Source: Gammaproteobacteria bacterium (GTDB lineage: Bacteria > Pseudomonadota > Gammaproteobacteria > Steroidobacterales > Woeseiaceae). Taken from it: a stretch of 64,000 nucleotides of DNA. Position numbers and translations under genes: made by a program. Shown here one piece after another: positions 39,372-50,640 of this stretch. The DNA is taken from positions 1 through 64,000 of the forward strand of contig JAHZJK010000013.1 in assembly GCA_022600955.1 (NCBI GenBank). The letters are read 5' to 3'. The notes beneath the pieces are model-generated. The model was not told the DNA's origin. It made no database searches and worked only from the letters and a program-made list of their open reading frames with translations. Numbering within the stretch: the first letter of the stretch is position 1; every line of letters starts with the position of its first letter.

Positions 39372-40828
39372 TTGAAGTCCTCCGGGCATGCCTGGTGGAA
39401 GTCCGTCTTGAGTTGATACTGGTGCGCAACTCGCAACAAGGTACCCTCATCAAAATGACCGCCTACCAGGTGCAATCCCACCGGCAGCCCTCCGACGAGA
39501 CCGCAGGGTACAGACATCGCAGGCAACCCGGCGAGATTCGCGCCGATGGTGTAGATATCATTGAGGTACATCGTTATCGGGTCGTCGACCTTGTCGCCGA
39601 GCTTGAACGCCGCGGAAGGTGTGGTCGGACCAACGATGACATCAACGTCGGCAAATGCTTTTCTGAAATCGTCTGCGATCAGCTGCCGTACCTGCTGCGC
39701 CTTGAGGTAGTAGGCGTCGTAGTAGCCCGCTGACAAGACATAGGCGCCTGTCATTATGCGTCGCTTGACCTCATCGCCGAAACCTTCGCCGCGACTGCGG
39801 CAATAGAGGTCCAGCAGGTCCTCCGCGTTTTCAGCTCGATGGCCGAACCGCACACCATCAAAACGCGACAGGTTCGAGGAGCATTCCGCGGGCGCTACAA
39901 CATAGTAGGTCGGAACTGACATATCGATGTTTGGCAGGTCGACCTCGACCGTGCTGGCGCCCATCGACTCTAGTGTCGCAATCGCATTCTTTACCCGTGC
40001 ACCGGTTTCCGCATCCAGACCTTCATCAAAATGCTGCCGCACAATACCAAGGCGCAGCCCTTCAACCGACTGGCCCAGGCCAGCGACATAGTCGGGCACC
40101 GGCTCATCTATTGAAGTCGAATCACGCTCATCAAACCCGGCCATCGCGCCAAGCATCAGCGCCGCGTCCTCTGCGGACCGTGTGATAACACCGGCCTGGT
40201 CCAGGCTCGAAGCGAAAGCGATCATGCCGTAACGAGAAACGCGGCCGTAGGTTGGCTTGAAACCGATCGTACCCGTCAACGCAGCAGGCTGACGTATAGA
40301 GCCGCCTGTGTCGGTGGCAGTGGCTGCTGGCGCAAAACGCGCCGCAACTGCAGCAGACGACCCGCCCGAGGACCCTCCTGGCGAGCAGTCGAGATCCCAG
40401 GGGTTATGTACCGGACCGAAAAAACTGGTTTCATTCGACGAGCCCATGGCGAACTCATCCATATTCGACTTTCCCAGCACCACCGCACCGGCCTTTGCCA
40501 GATTCTCTACAACGGTCGCATCGTAGGGCGAAATAAAGTTCTCGAGCATTCTGGAACCACAGGTTGTGCGGATATCACGGGTGCAGAAAATGTCCTTATG
40601 GATTATTGGCAAGCCACACATGGCGCCGCCTTTGCCGCCACTGCGGTCGATATCGGCCTGTGCCGCCGCGGCCAGCGCCTCGTCCGCCGTGACCGTTATC
40701 ATCGCATTGAGCTTCTTATCGTGCGCAGAGATGCGTGCCAGCAGCTCTTCAGTCAGTTCCACTGACGTAAAATCGGCCTGCTCAAGCCCGGCTTTGAGCT
40801 CAGTCAGTGTTTGTGTGTATTTGCCCAT
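39368..40828 (-). CDS. gatA: Aspartyl/glutamyl-tRNA amidotransferase subunit A
   Basis: 486 aa amidase-signature enzyme that releases ammonia from glutamine. The catalytic triad is visible: Lys in LPIIHKDIF, the cis-Ser and nucleophile Ser in the glycine-serine block [15 protein letters not shown] and [10 protein letters not shown]. Downstream [12 protein letters not shown] is conserved. It directly abuts gatC (1-bp overlap) and couples to gatB, forming one operon. Confidence 0.98.
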   Translation of the reverse strand: MGKYTQTLTELKAGLEQADFTSVELTEELLARISAHDKKLNAMITVTADEALAAAAQADIDRSGGKGGAMCGLPIIHKDIFCTRDIRTTCGSRMLENFISPYDATVVENLAKAGAVVLGKSNMDEFAMGSSNETSFFGPVHNPWDLDCSPGGSSGGSSAAVAARFAPAATATDTGGSIRQPAALTGTIGFKPTYGRVSRYGMIAFASSLDQAGVITRSAEDAALMLGAMAGFDERDSTSIDEPVPDYVAGLGQSVEGLRLGIVRQHFDEGLDAETGARVKNAIATLESMGASTVEVDLPNIDMSVPTYYVVAPAECSSNLSRFDGVRFGHRAENAEDLLDLYCRSRGEGFGDEVKRRIMTGAYVLSAGYYDAYYLKAQQVRQLIADDFRKAFADVDVIVGPTTPSAAFKLGDKVDDPITMYLNDIYTIGANLAGLPAMSVPCGLVGGLPVGLHLVGGHFDEGTLLRVAHQYQLKTDFHQACPEDFK

Positions 40829-41115
40829 TATTCGATAACTTTCGGGACGAGATAGTGACCGTCAGAGACGGCCTCTGCATTTTGCTGGTAGCGGTCCCTC
40901 TCGACGTCCTCAGTGACGGCATCAAGCCGCAACCTTTGTGCTGCGTCGAGCGGATGCGCCATCGGTACGACGCCGTCCGTATCAGCCTGCGACAGCTGAT
41001 CGACGAAATCGACGATTTTAGACAGTTTGGCGACGCTTTCAGCGTACTCATCATCGGTGAGTTTGAGTCGCGCCAGCATCGCGATATGTTGGACTTGTTG
41101 TTTGTCGAGAGACAC
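40828..41115 (-). CDS. gatC: Aspartyl/glutamyl-tRNA amidotransferase subunit C
   Basis: 95 aa, the usual GatC size, when started at the GTG at 41115 ([23 protein letters not shown]). An upstream in-frame TTG at 41148 would add an unusual Arg/Pro leader. The C-terminal [24 protein letters not shown] stretch is the GatA-clamping segment. First gene of gatCAB, divergent from mreB; the ~110-bp gap must hold both promoters. Confidence 0.93.
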   Translation of the reverse strand: MSLDKQQVQHIAMLARLKLTDDEYAESVAKLSKIVDFVDQLSQADTDGVVPMAHPLDAAQRLRLDAVTEDVERDRYQQNAEAVSDGHYLVPKVIE

Positions 41116-41151
41116 GAGTTGTTCCGGTCGAAATTCGCGGGGACGCAATAA

Positions 41152-42270
<1,119 letters not shown>

Positions 42271-42287
42271 TTTAATCACCAAGCTTG

Positions 42288-43169
42288 ATGGTTTCTTCCC
42301 GGGAAAACAGCAGTAACCCAGCCCGCATACCGGCGCTGGGTCTCCGGGTTTTGGTATTGATCATTGTCAGCATTCTGCTGATGTATATTGATAATCGAGA
42401 GAATCATCTTGATGCAGTTCGCAAGAGCATCGGTGCAGCGGTATACCCGGTACGTGTGGTTGTCGACGCACCCGTGAGATTCTGGTCGTGGCTCGGCGAA
42501 TCAACGACGTCGCGCAATGACATGGAACTGGAACTCGGTCGACTGCGTGCAGAAAAACTCCTGACGAATGCACGTCTGCAGCGCTTCACTGCGCTTGAAG
42601 CAGAAAACGCACGATTGCGTGCGTTGCTGGATGCACGTGCACGCGTGCGTGACCAGGTGCGGGTTGCGGAGATCATGTCGGTTGATGCAAACCCTTACGA
42701 TCACAGCCTGGTCATTAACGTCGGCAGTCAGGACGGCGCATTCGATGGTCAGGCGCTGGTCGATGCCGAAGGCGTCGTGGGCCAGGTAATCGAGACTGGC
42801 CTGATGACATCGCAGGCAATGCTAATCAGTGACAGCGACCATGCCTTGCCGGTCGAGGTCAACCGCAACGGCCTGCGCACGATTGTTGTTGGCACAGGAG
42901 AGATCGACAGACTTGATCTGCCGTTCGTTGTTAACAATGCGGACATTCGGGCTGGCGACCTGTTGGTCACGTCCGGATTGGGAGGTGCCTTCCCCTCCGG
43001 CTATCCGGTCGCCGTCGTAGAAACGGTGACGCGGCTGCCACAGGAACCGTATGCGAGTGTTACAGCACGTCCAGCTGCCTCGCTAGGTCAGGTTCGCGAA
43101 GTCATGCTGATCTGGTCAAAACCGCTGGCCGAAAATGTGCCCGACGACGAGGACGTGCCCGATGAATAG
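42288..43169 (+). CDS. mreC: Rod shape-determining protein MreC
   Basis: 293 aa. One N-terminal membrane helix (LGLRVLVLIIVSILLMYI), a coiled coil (MELELGRLRAEKLLTNARLQRF region) and a periplasmic double beta-barrel (EIMSVDANPYDHSLVINVGS, VTSGLGGAFPSGYPVAVV). The Glu/Asp-rich C-terminus (PDDEDVPDE) overlaps mreD. It links MreB to PBP2. Start ATG at 42288; a TTG three bases upstream is less likely. Confidence 0.96.
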   Translation: MVSSRENSSNPARIPALGLRVLVLIIVSILLMYIDNRENHLDAVRKSIGAAVYPVRVVVDAPVRFWSWLGESTTSRNDMELELGRLRAEKLLTNARLQRFTALEAENARLRALLDARARVRDQVRVAEIMSVDANPYDHSLVINVGSQDGAFDGQALVDAEGVVGQVIETGLMTSQAMLISDSDHALPVEVNRNGLRTIVVGTGEIDRLDLPFVVNNADIRAGDLLVTSGLGGAFPSGYPVAVVETVTRLPQEPYASVTARPAASLGQVREVMLIWSKPLAENVPDDEDVPDE

Positions 43170-43653
43170 GGATCGCTCGTCGCGCCGACTGCCTGTCATC
43201 ATGACCCTGATACTGGGACTGATGCTGACGATCATGCCGCTACCGGATGCCGCCGGGCCATTTCGCCCGGACTGGCTCGCACTGCTCATCATCTTCTGGA
43301 CGATGCAGCTGCCGCGAACCTGGAGTGTCGGCACAGCCTGGGTCATCGGAATCATACTCGATGTGTCACAGGGAACATTGCTCGGACAACACGCCCTCGC
43401 CCTCGCAATAATTGCGTTCACAACCGTTCGTTTTCACCTGTTGATGCGGGTTTTCCCACAACTTCAACTAACAGCAACCGTTTTCGCGATGCTCGCCCTG
43501 TATCAATTCCTGCTGTTCTGGATCAATGGTGTCGCCAGCGTTGATGCCCCCGCCGTTGCCTATTGGGGTCCGGTCATCACGGGCACCCTGGTCTGGCCCA
43601 TTCTCTACATATTCCTGTCGGGAGTGCGTTACCGCACACGGTCAGGAGGCTAA
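43162..43653 (+). CDS. mreD: Rod shape-determining protein MreD
   Basis: 163 aa, about five membrane helices. PLPDAAGPFRPDWLALLIIFW and GIILDVSQGTLLGQHALA are typical of MreD. The ATG at 43162 lies inside the end of mreC (8-bp overlap), and the stop abuts mrdA, so the cluster is one transcription unit. It belongs to the elongasome. Confidence 0.94.
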   Translation: MNRDRSSRRLPVIMTLILGLMLTIMPLPDAAGPFRPDWLALLIIFWTMQLPRTWSVGTAWVIGIILDVSQGTLLGQHALALAIIAFTTVRFHLLMRVFPQLQLTATVFAMLALYQFLLFWINGVASVDAPAVAYWGPVITGTLVWPILYIFLSGVRYRTRSGG

Positions 43654-45555
43654 ATGAGCCTGCTGTCCCCGATTAAGGACCACCACTCGGAGCGCCGACT
43701 GTTTATCGGCCGCGCGATTCTCGCGTCAATCGTTTCACTGGTGCTGCTCGGCACCGTTATCGCCCGACTCGTACAGTTGCAGGTTTTCGACCACGAACTG
43801 TTTGCCGAAAAGTCTCAGGGCAACAGAATTCGTATACAGGCCGTGCCGCCGATTCGCGGCCTGGTCTTCGATCGCAAGGGCCGCGTAATCGCCGAGAATC
43901 TGCCGGCGTACCAGCTGGAGCTCATTCCCGAACAGGTTGACGATATTGACGACACACTTGCGCGACTTGCCGGCATTGAACTCATCGATGCTGCGGATAT
44001 TCCACGTTACAAGGAGTTAAGTCTCAGGGGGCAGCGTTTCAAGCCGGTCACACTGAAGCTGCGACTGACTGACGAAGAAATCGCCAATTTCGCGATCCAG
44101 CGCCCGCGTTTCCCCGGCGTCGACTTTCAGCCACGTCTCGTTCGGCACTACCCGGATGGTGAGCTCGTTGCGCACGCCGTCGGCTATGTCGGAGCCCTGG
44201 ACACCGACGACTTGCAGCGCCTCGACAAAACACGGTACGCCGGCACCTCTCACACCGGCAAGACCGGCGTTGAAAACAGTTTTGAGTCCGACTTGCACGG
44301 CGACGCGGGATATCGACATGTCATTACCAACGCACGCGGACGACAGGTACCAGCGAGCTCCAGCGACGTGCTGGAATCATTGCCTATCGACCAGGCGCCC
44401 GGCCCGGGCTCGAACGTCTACCTGAGCCTCGACCTCGATTTGCAGCGGGTTGCATCAAATGCGCTCGAAGGACGCCGCGGTGCGGTTGTCGCGATCGATC
44501 CGACGACCGGCGAAATCCTCGCACTCGTCAGTGCACCGTCGTTCGACCCGAATCTTTTTGCCGTCGGCATGACCTCAGAACAATTCGGTGAATTACAGAA
44601 CAACCCGGACCGACCGCTGTTCAATCGCGCCGTTCGCGGTGCATATCCGCCCGGCTCAACGATCAAACCCATGCTATCACTCGCCGCACTCGAAACCGGT
44701 GCGACCAATCTTACTCGCAAGAGTGTGTGCATCGGCTATTTCCAGCTGCCCAACGACGAACATCGCTATCGCGACTGGAAGCCCGAGGGTCATGGACCCG
44801 TGGATCTACACGATGCTATCGCGCAGTCATGCGACGTCTATTTTTATGAGATCAGCGGCGACCTCGGCATCGACAATATGCACGACTACCTGACGCGTTT
44901 TGGACTAGGCCGCCAAACGGGCGTCGACATCGTCGGCGAACGCCCGGGACTGGTGCCGTCCCGCGAATGGAAACGTAACAATTTTCGCGACCGGGACGAC
45001 AAACGCTGGTATCACGGCGAGACCGTCATAGCCTCGATCGGCCAGGGCTTTATGCTCGCCACGCCCCTGCAACTCGCATCGGCAGCCGCGGTGCTCGGCA
45101 GCAAGGGTGTGCGTTACACACCACATATCGTTGCTGCAATCGAAGACCCATTGAGCGGCGAACGTCGCATGACCATGCCGGAGCGTCTCCCGGATGTTGA
45201 GATAAGCAACGAGTTCTACTGGGACAATGTACTCGAAGGCATGCACAGCGTAATGCAGGGACCGCGCGGAACTGCGAGAGCCGTCGGCATGGGTGCGCCA
45301 TACCAGATGGCGGGCAAAAGCGGCACCGCGCAAGTGATATCCATTGCCCAGGATGAAGAGTATGACGAAGAGGAAATCGAGGAACGGCAGCGCGATCACG
45401 CACTGTTTATTTCGTTTGCGCCGTTTGCAGCGCCACGTATTGCGGTTGCTGTTATCGTCGAGAATGGCAGCAGCGGCAGTAGCGTGGCAGCGCCAATCGC
45501 CAAGGCCGTGATGGACGAGTACCTCGGTTACGGAGCCAGCAATGCGACTCAGTGA
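43654..45555 (+). CDS. mrdA: Penicillin-binding protein 2
   Basis: 633 aa class B transpeptidase of the elongasome. One N-terminal membrane helix, a pedestal domain (IRGLVFDRKGRVIAENLPAYQLELIPE), and the transpeptidase domain with nucleophile Ser335 in PPGSTIKPM (S-x-x-K), SCD in AIAQSCDVYFY, and KSGTA in MAGKSGTAQVI. It pairs with RodA, whose start overlaps this stop by 14 bp. Confidence 0.98.
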   Translation: MSLLSPIKDHHSERRLFIGRAILASIVSLVLLGTVIARLVQLQVFDHELFAEKSQGNRIRIQAVPPIRGLVFDRKGRVIAENLPAYQLELIPEQVDDIDDTLARLAGIELIDAADIPRYKELSLRGQRFKPVTLKLRLTDEEIANFAIQRPRFPGVDFQPRLVRHYPDGELVAHAVGYVGALDTDDLQRLDKTRYAGTSHTGKTGVENSFESDLHGDAGYRHVITNARGRQVPASSSDVLESLPIDQAPGPGSNVYLSLDLDLQRVASNALEGRRGAVVAIDPTTGEILALVSAPSFDPNLFAVGMTSEQFGELQNNPDRPLFNRAVRGAYPPGSTIKPMLSLAALETGATNLTRKSVCIGYFQLPNDEHRYRDWKPEGHGPVDLHDAIAQSCDVYFYEISGDLGIDNMHDYLTRFGLGRQTGVDIVGERPGLVPSREWKRNNFRDRDDKRWYHGETVIASIGQGFMLATPLQLASAAAVLGSKGVRYTPHIVAAIEDPLSGERRMTMPERLPDVEISNEFYWDNVLEGMHSVMQGPRGTARAVGMGAPYQMAGKSGTAQVISIAQDEEYDEEEIEERQRDHALFISFAPFAAPRIAVAVIVENGSSGSSVAAPIAKAVMDEYLGYGASNATQ

Positions 45556-46678
45556 AACGCAACGCTTCCTGGCACCGAAATCGGGACCGACCAACTTCGG
45601 ACGCATCATTGCCAACCTCAACATCGACGGCCCGCTGCTTGGCGGACTCCTGCTAATTTGCGTATTCGGATTATTCGTTCTTTACAGCGCTGTCGGCGAA
45701 AGCAACCGGCTGCTGATGAACCAGATCGCTCGACTTGGCATTGCACTGGTCGCCATGGTCGTAGTTGCGCAGCTGCCCCCTGGCTTCTTGCGTCGCTGGA
45801 CGCCCTGGGGTTATGTAGCCGGCCTGATTTTGCTGGTGCTGGTTCTATTCTTTGGTGAAGTCGGGCAAGGTGCCCGCCGCTGGCTGGACTTCGGTGTTCG
45901 TTTTCAACCTTCCGAGGCAATGAAACTGGCAGTCCCCATGATGACAGCGTGGTACCTGCACGACCGACAGATGCCACCCAAAATCGGCCAGCTTCTGATC
46001 ATCGCCATACTAATAGCCGTCCCGACAGTACTGATCGCGAAGCAACCTGACCTTGGAACATCCCTGCTGATTGCCGCATCGGGCGTTATCGTCATTGTTC
46101 TCGCGGGAATGTCGTTCCGTTTGATATTGGGGCTTGGCGTACTCGCAATTCCAGGTGCGCTGGTCCTGTGGAATTTTATGCAGGACTACCAGAAGCAACG
46201 TGTCCTGACATTGCTCGACCCGGACAGCGACCCACTTGGCGCCGGCTACAACATTATCCAGTCGAAAATTGCGATTGGATCAGGCGGGCTGTTTGGCAAG
46301 GGCTGGACCAACGGGTCGCAGGCGCAGCTCGAGTTTCTGCCGGAGCGACACACGGACTTCATATTCGCTGTACTCGGCGAAGAATTTGGACTTTTCGGCG
46401 TGCTTGGACTGCTGGCTCTCTACATGTTCGTCATTGGCCGTGGCCTGTATATCGCCACGCAGGCACATGACACCTATTCGCGTCTGCTGGCCGGGTCCAT
46501 CAGCCTGACATTCCTCGTCTACGTTTTCGTCAACACGGCGATGGTGACCGGCCTGGTACCGGTTGTCGGTGTTCCATTGCCATTGGTGAGCTTCGGTGGC
46601 ACATCAATGGTGACGCTGTTGGCGGGATTCGGTATTCTGATGTCGATTCACTCACACCGGAAATTGCTACCTCACTAA
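45542..46678 (+). CDS. rodA: Peptidoglycan glycosyltransferase RodA
   Basis: 378 aa SEDS-family polymerase with about ten membrane helices. Landmark segments are ARRWLDFGVRFQPSEAMKLA, KQPDLGTSLLIA, and FLPERHTDFIFAVLGEEFG (catalytic Asp region), with the terminal SFGGTSMVTLLAGFGILMSI. It polymerises glycan for PBP2. The stop shares bases with the mltB start (TAATG). Confidence 0.98.
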   Translation: MRLSETQRFLAPKSGPTNFGRIIANLNIDGPLLGGLLLICVFGLFVLYSAVGESNRLLMNQIARLGIALVAMVVVAQLPPGFLRRWTPWGYVAGLILLVLVLFFGEVGQGARRWLDFGVRFQPSEAMKLAVPMMTAWYLHDRQMPPKIGQLLIIAILIAVPTVLIAKQPDLGTSLLIAASGVIVIVLAGMSFRLILGLGVLAIPGALVLWNFMQDYQKQRVLTLLDPDSDPLGAGYNIIQSKIAIGSGGLFGKGWTNGSQAQLEFLPERHTDFIFAVLGEEFGLFGVLGLLALYMFVIGRGLYIATQAHDTYSRLLAGSISLTFLVYVFVNTAMVTGLVPVVGVPLPLVSFGGTSMVTLLAGFGILMSIHSHRKLLPH

Positions 46679-47688
46679 TGAAATTACTTCGCCTCGCTGT
46701 TCTTACCCTGCTACCGCTTCTCGCCCTTCCAGTACACGCCGCAGATACTGCAGCCGTCAACCTCAAGCAGGCAAACGTCGTTGCGTTTATAGACGAGATG
46801 GTCGAGCAACACGATTTCGATCGCGCTGCATTAAGCGAGGTTCTGGGAAAAGCGCAGATCAAGCAAAACATTATCAAGAAAATCTCGACGCCCGCAGAAC
46901 GTACGTTGACGTGGGGCGAGTACCGCAAGATATTCATCACCAAAGAGCGCATTAACGCGGGCGCGGTGTTCTGGCGCGAGAATAAGACCATGCTGGAGCG
47001 AATCGCACTCGAAACGGATGTGCCGGTCGAAATGCTGGTTGGCATCATCGGAGTGGAAACTTATTTCGGTCGAATAACCGGAAAGGATCGCGTGATTGAT
47101 GCACTGTCGACGCTCGCCTTTGCCTATCCACCGCGCCAGAAATTTTTCCGCAACGAGCTTGTGCAATTCCTGATCCTCGCGCGCGAGGAAGAAATCGACC
47201 CGACGGTACCCATGGGCTCTTACGCAGGTGCGATGGGGCGACCGCAGTTTATGCCTTCAAGCTTTCGTGCTTACGCGGTTGATTCGACGGGCGACGGCAA
47301 ACGAGACATCTGGGAAAATTGGGCTGACGTTGCTGGCAGTATCGCAAACTATTTCGTTGCACATGGCTGGCGAGGTGACGAAGAAGTCGCGGCTCAGGCG
47401 ACGCTGGGCAGCAACTGGACCGGAGCTGTTCCCAAGCCAGCGAACACTCTGAAGATCACTGATACCATTGCCTCACTGAGCAAAAAAGGCGTTTTGTTTT
47501 CAACGGACCTGTGCGCAGACAGCAAAGGACAGTTACTGACTTACGAAAACGCAGAAGGTCTTGAACACTGGGTCGGCTTTCACAACTTCTACGTGATTAC
47601 CAAATACAATCGTAGCGTCATGTACGCGCTGGCCGTGCATCAACTTGGGCAGCACATCGCGGCGGCAGTGCAGCCCGATGCAAGCTAG
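46678..47688 (+). CDS. mltB: Membrane-bound lytic transglycosylase B
   Basis: 336 aa exported muramidase that cleaves glycan with 1,6-anhydro formation. The signal peptide is MKLLRLAVLTLLPLLALPVHA, with no lipobox Cys, so it is probably soluble or otherwise tethered. The catalytic Glu is in GIIGVETYFGRITGKDRV, and the fold blocks GSYAGAMGRPQFMPSSFR and DGDGKRDIW-like DSTGDGKRDIWEN are present. Overlaps rodA by 1 bp and rlpA by 11 bp. Confidence 0.95.
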   Translation: MKLLRLAVLTLLPLLALPVHAADTAAVNLKQANVVAFIDEMVEQHDFDRAALSEVLGKAQIKQNIIKKISTPAERTLTWGEYRKIFITKERINAGAVFWRENKTMLERIALETDVPVEMLVGIIGVETYFGRITGKDRVIDALSTLAFAYPPRQKFFRNELVQFLILAREEEIDPTVPMGSYAGAMGRPQFMPSSFRAYAVDSTGDGKRDIWENWADVAGSIANYFVAHGWRGDEEVAAQATLGSNWTGAVPKPANTLKITDTIASLSKKGVLFSTDLCADSKGQLLTYENAEGLEHWVGFHNFYVITKYNRSVMYALAVHQLGQHIAAAVQPDAS

Positions 47689-48538
47689 TTGCAAACTGCT
47701 GACCGGCCTTTTCCTGGCCGGATCTCTGGCTGCTTGCGGCGGCTCGACAGTTCGCGACAGCGGGCCCGGCAGTGATCGCATCCCCGACCTGCCCGGCAAC
47801 GCCGTGCCGAGACCCGAAGCCCGAAGCAAATATGGCAACGGTCCGGTGTACGAGGTATTGGGTAAGCGTTATACCGTCATGCCCAGCAGCAGCAATTATC
47901 AGGAACGTGGCGTCGCGTCGTGGTATGGCAAAAAATTTCACGGCCGCCTCACGTCAAATCGCGAACCCTACGATATGTACGCGATGACAGCAGCACATAA
48001 AACCCTGCCACTGCCAACCTATGTAAAGGTGCGCAACCTGCGCAACGACAAGAGCATCATTGTGCGCGTCAATGATCGCGGTCCTTTCGTTCACAACCGC
48101 ATAATCGACCTGTCCTACGCAGCAGCACTGAAACTCGACATGGTTCGCGATGGCACGAGCCTGGTCGAGGTTACTGCCATCGATTTCGACGCGCCGGCTG
48201 GCGACAAGCCCACGCGTATTGTCTCCACGCCAGCCGTTCGCAGCACGCCCACGCAGCCTGTTCCAGAGCAGGACGTCATCGTTGCGCCCGCCAGCACTAT
48301 TGAGCACAAGATATTCGTGCAGGTCGGCGCGTTCGGCGATCGCAACAATGCTGCCCGTCGACTGGCGCTGTTGTCGCAGTCGGGCATCGACAAAGGCTTC
48401 ATTCACGAAGATCTCAATGTCAGCCCAACCTTGTTCCGGGTCCGCATCGGCCCGGTTGCTGACGTCGTTCAATACGACCTGTTGGTCGAGGAGCTTGTGA
48501 ACCTCGGCATTTCAGATCCGTACCTTATTTCCGAATAG
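47678..48538 (+). CDS. rlpA: Septal ring lytic transglycosylase RlpA
   Basis: 286 aa lipoprotein (lipobox SLAAC, Cys20 from the ATG at 47678). The double-psi beta-barrel runs from GVASWYGKKFHGRLTSNREPYDMYAMTAAHKTLPLPT to VNDRGPFVHNRIIDLSYAAA, read here as separate conserved blocks. A C-terminal SPOR domain (IFVQVGAFGDRNNAARRL) binds denuded glycan at the septum. The start lies inside the mltB end. In Pseudomonas RlpA cleaves naked glycan strands. Confidence 0.95.
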   Translation: MQASCKLLTGLFLAGSLAACGGSTVRDSGPGSDRIPDLPGNAVPRPEARSKYGNGPVYEVLGKRYTVMPSSSNYQERGVASWYGKKFHGRLTSNREPYDMYAMTAAHKTLPLPTYVKVRNLRNDKSIIVRVNDRGPFVHNRIIDLSYAAALKLDMVRDGTSLVEVTAIDFDAPAGDKPTRIVSTPAVRSTPTQPVPEQDVIVAPASTIEHKIFVQVGAFGDRNNAARRLALLSQSGIDKGFIHEDLNVSPTLFRVRIGPVADVVQYDLLVEELVNLGISDPYLISE

Positions 48539-48586
48539 CCAAGTACAATACGCGCCGGTTCGGTCATTTTGATAATTAGGGGCACC

Positions 48587-49729
48587 ATGTTGCAACGGTT
48601 TTCCACCGCGTTAGCGTTCATACTATTTCTCTTTGTAACAACAACTTACGCGGCATCCATGCCAACGCCAGCGGCGCCGATAATTGGCGCCAAGAGCTAT
48701 CTGGTCATCGACAGCAAGACCGGCCACGAGATCGCAGCACTCGATCCCGACGCCTCGCTGGCGCCCGCCAGCCTGACCAAGATCATGACAACATACGTCG
48801 TGTTCAGCGCACTGCGCCAGGGACAGATCACGCTCGAGGAAGAGGTTACGGTCAGCGAAAAGGCGTGGCGCACTGAAGGCTCAAGAATGTTTATCGAAGT
48901 GGGCAAACGCATTTCTGTACAGGACTTGCTGCTCGGCATGATTGTGCAATCGGGCAATGATGCGAGCGTTGCGCTGGCCGAGCATATCGCGGGTAGCGAA
49001 GGCGTGTTTGCAGCGATGATGAATCAGCACGCGGCGACGCTGGGTATGCACTCAAGTCATTTCGAGAATGCGACCGGTTTACCCGCAGAAGGCCACGTCA
49101 CGACCGCACGGGATCTGGCTACGCTGGCGCGCGCTATCGTTGAGGAGTTCCCCGACTACTACGCCTGGCACGCGATCAAGGAATTCACGTTCAACGGCAT
49201 TACCCAGAACAACCGCAATTCCTTGTTGTGGCGCGACGACTCCGTGGATGGCTTGAAGACCGGCCATACGGAGGCAGCCGGCTATTGCCTCGTCGCATCA
49301 GCGGAACGCAATGGCATGCGGGTCATATCGATTGTGCTCGGCACGTCAAGCAACAAAGCTCGAGCGGATGGCAGCCAGGCGCTGATAAACTATGCATTCC
49401 GCTTTTTCGAGACTCGCTTGCTGTTTCAAGCAGGCGAAGAAATATCCAACGCGCGAATCTGGAAGTCGGCGAACGAAGTATCACGACTTGGCGTGCTTGA
49501 GGATTTGTACATCACTGTGCGGCGCGGATCCTACGACGATCTCGAGTCCAATCTGAATATACCGGCGGTCTTGCTCGCACCGGTCGCAGCCGGTCAGCCC
49601 ATTGCAGAACTCAGTATCAGTCTTGATGGTGAGCAGATACTGAAAACGCCATTGCGCGCACTGGATGACAATCCCAGCGGATCGTTCTGGCAGCGCACCA
49701 AAGACAGTATCAGCCTCTGGTTTGAGTAG
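48587..49729 (+). CDS. dacA: D-alanyl-D-alanine carboxypeptidase (PBP5/6 family)
   Basis: 380 aa from the ATG at 48587, preceded by AGGGG. Signal peptide MLQRFSTALAFILFLFVTTTYA. Catalytic motifs: S62-L-T-K65 in PASLTKIM, SGN in VQSGNDASVA, and KTG in GLKTGHTEAAG. The C-terminal domain ends in an amphipathic tail (SFWQRTKDSISLWF) that anchors it to the inner membrane. It trims pentapeptide stems. Confidence 0.97.
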   Translation: MLQRFSTALAFILFLFVTTTYAASMPTPAAPIIGAKSYLVIDSKTGHEIAALDPDASLAPASLTKIMTTYVVFSALRQGQITLEEEVTVSEKAWRTEGSRMFIEVGKRISVQDLLLGMIVQSGNDASVALAEHIAGSEGVFAAMMNQHAATLGMHSSHFENATGLPAEGHVTTARDLATLARAIVEEFPDYYAWHAIKEFTFNGITQNNRNSLLWRDDSVDGLKTGHTEAAGYCLVASAERNGMRVISIVLGTSSNKARADGSQALINYAFRFFETRLLFQAGEEISNARIWKSANEVSRLGVLEDLYITVRRGSYDDLESNLNIPAVLLAPVAAGQPIAELSISLDGEQILKTPLRALDDNPSGSFWQRTKDSISLWFE

Positions 49730-49730
49730 C

Positions 49731-49994
49731 ATGTCTGAAGAATCTGCAATCGAGTTCCCGTGCACGTTTCCTATCAAGATGATGGGTCGCGACACGCCGG
49801 AATTTCTCACAACCACGCGGGACCTGATCGAAAGCCATGTCGGCTCCGTGGACGATACGGCGGTCAAGACTTCTGCAAGCAGCAACGGCAATTTTGTTTC
49901 CGTTACGATTACGATAACTGCGAGCAGTCAGCAGCAACTTGACGATATCTACCGTGAGGTTTCCGCACACGACGATGTACTAATGGCGCTGTGA
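49731..49994 (+). CDS. ybeD: DUF493/YbeD family protein
   Basis: 87 aa from the ATG at 49731, one base after the dacA stop. ACT-like small protein: IEFPCTFPIKMMGRDTPEF at the N-terminus and ASSNGNFVSVTITITASSQQQLDDIYREV in the core, split by a Ser/Asn-rich turn. It lies between dacA and lipB as in E. coli, where its job is unclear. The stop overlaps the lipB GTG start. Confidence 0.94.
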   Translation: MSEESAIEFPCTFPIKMMGRDTPEFLTTTRDLIESHVGSVDDTAVKTSASSNGNFVSVTITITASSQQQLDDIYREVSAHDDVLMAL

Positions 49995-50629
49995 GCAGTG
50001 CTGTTAAAGTGCGCTTTCGCGGCCGCCAGGACTATGTGCCACTGTGGCGAGAAATGCAGTCGTTTACGGACGAGCGCAACGCCGATACAGCAGACGAAAT
50101 CTGGTTCGTAGAGCACCCTCCTGTTTTTACCATGGGCCTGAATGCGAGCGACGAACACCTGCTTGCACCGGGCGATATACCGGTCGTGCAAATCGACCGC
50201 GGCGGCCAGGTGACGTTTCACGGCCCAGGCCAACTCATGATCTACCCGCTACTCGACCTTCGCCGTGCAGGCATTGGTGTACGGCCGCTGGTGACTGCCT
50301 TAGAGCAATCGGTAGTCGATCTGGCCGACGAGTTTGGAGTAACGGCAGCCTCGAAAGCAGACGCCCCCGGCGTGTACGTCGATGATGAAAAACTCGCCAG
50401 CGTCGGGCTTCGGATTCGTCGCGGCTGCAGTTTTCACGGCATGGCGCTGAATGTTGATGTCGATCTTGAGCCGTTTTCACGAATCAACCCCTGCGGGTAT
50501 GCCACTTTGCAAATGACCGACCTGAAGCGTCTCGGTGCGGAATTCAGGCTAGAGGTTGCCGCCGACAGGTTCCTGCCGCACTTCCTGCGACACCTGGGCC
50601 TCGAAGCCGAAAAGACCGGGACGCGCTGA
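49991..50629 (+). CDS. lipB: Octanoyl-[acyl-carrier-protein]:protein octanoyltransferase
   Basis: 212 aa. It transfers octanoyl from ACP to lipoyl domains. The RGGQVTFHGPGQLMIYPLLDL block and the acyl-thioester Cys in INPCGY, with the catalytic Lys in ASVGLRIRRG-proximal DEKLASVGL, are present. It starts with GTG overlapping the ybeD stop. lipA, which often follows, is not here; an amidohydrolase converges instead. Confidence 0.97.
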   Translation: MSSAVKVRFRGRQDYVPLWREMQSFTDERNADTADEIWFVEHPPVFTMGLNASDEHLLAPGDIPVVQIDRGGQVTFHGPGQLMIYPLLDLRRAGIGVRPLVTALEQSVVDLADEFGVTAASKADAPGVYVDDEKLASVGLRIRRGCSFHGMALNVDVDLEPFSRINPCGYATLQMTDLKRLGAEFRLEVAADRFLPHFLRHLGLEAEKTGTR

Positions 50630-50640
50630 TCGATTCGTCC

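Noticed and set aside
44905..45624. 239-aa minus-strand frame
   Set aside because: Antisense to mrdA/rodA with no family resemblance.
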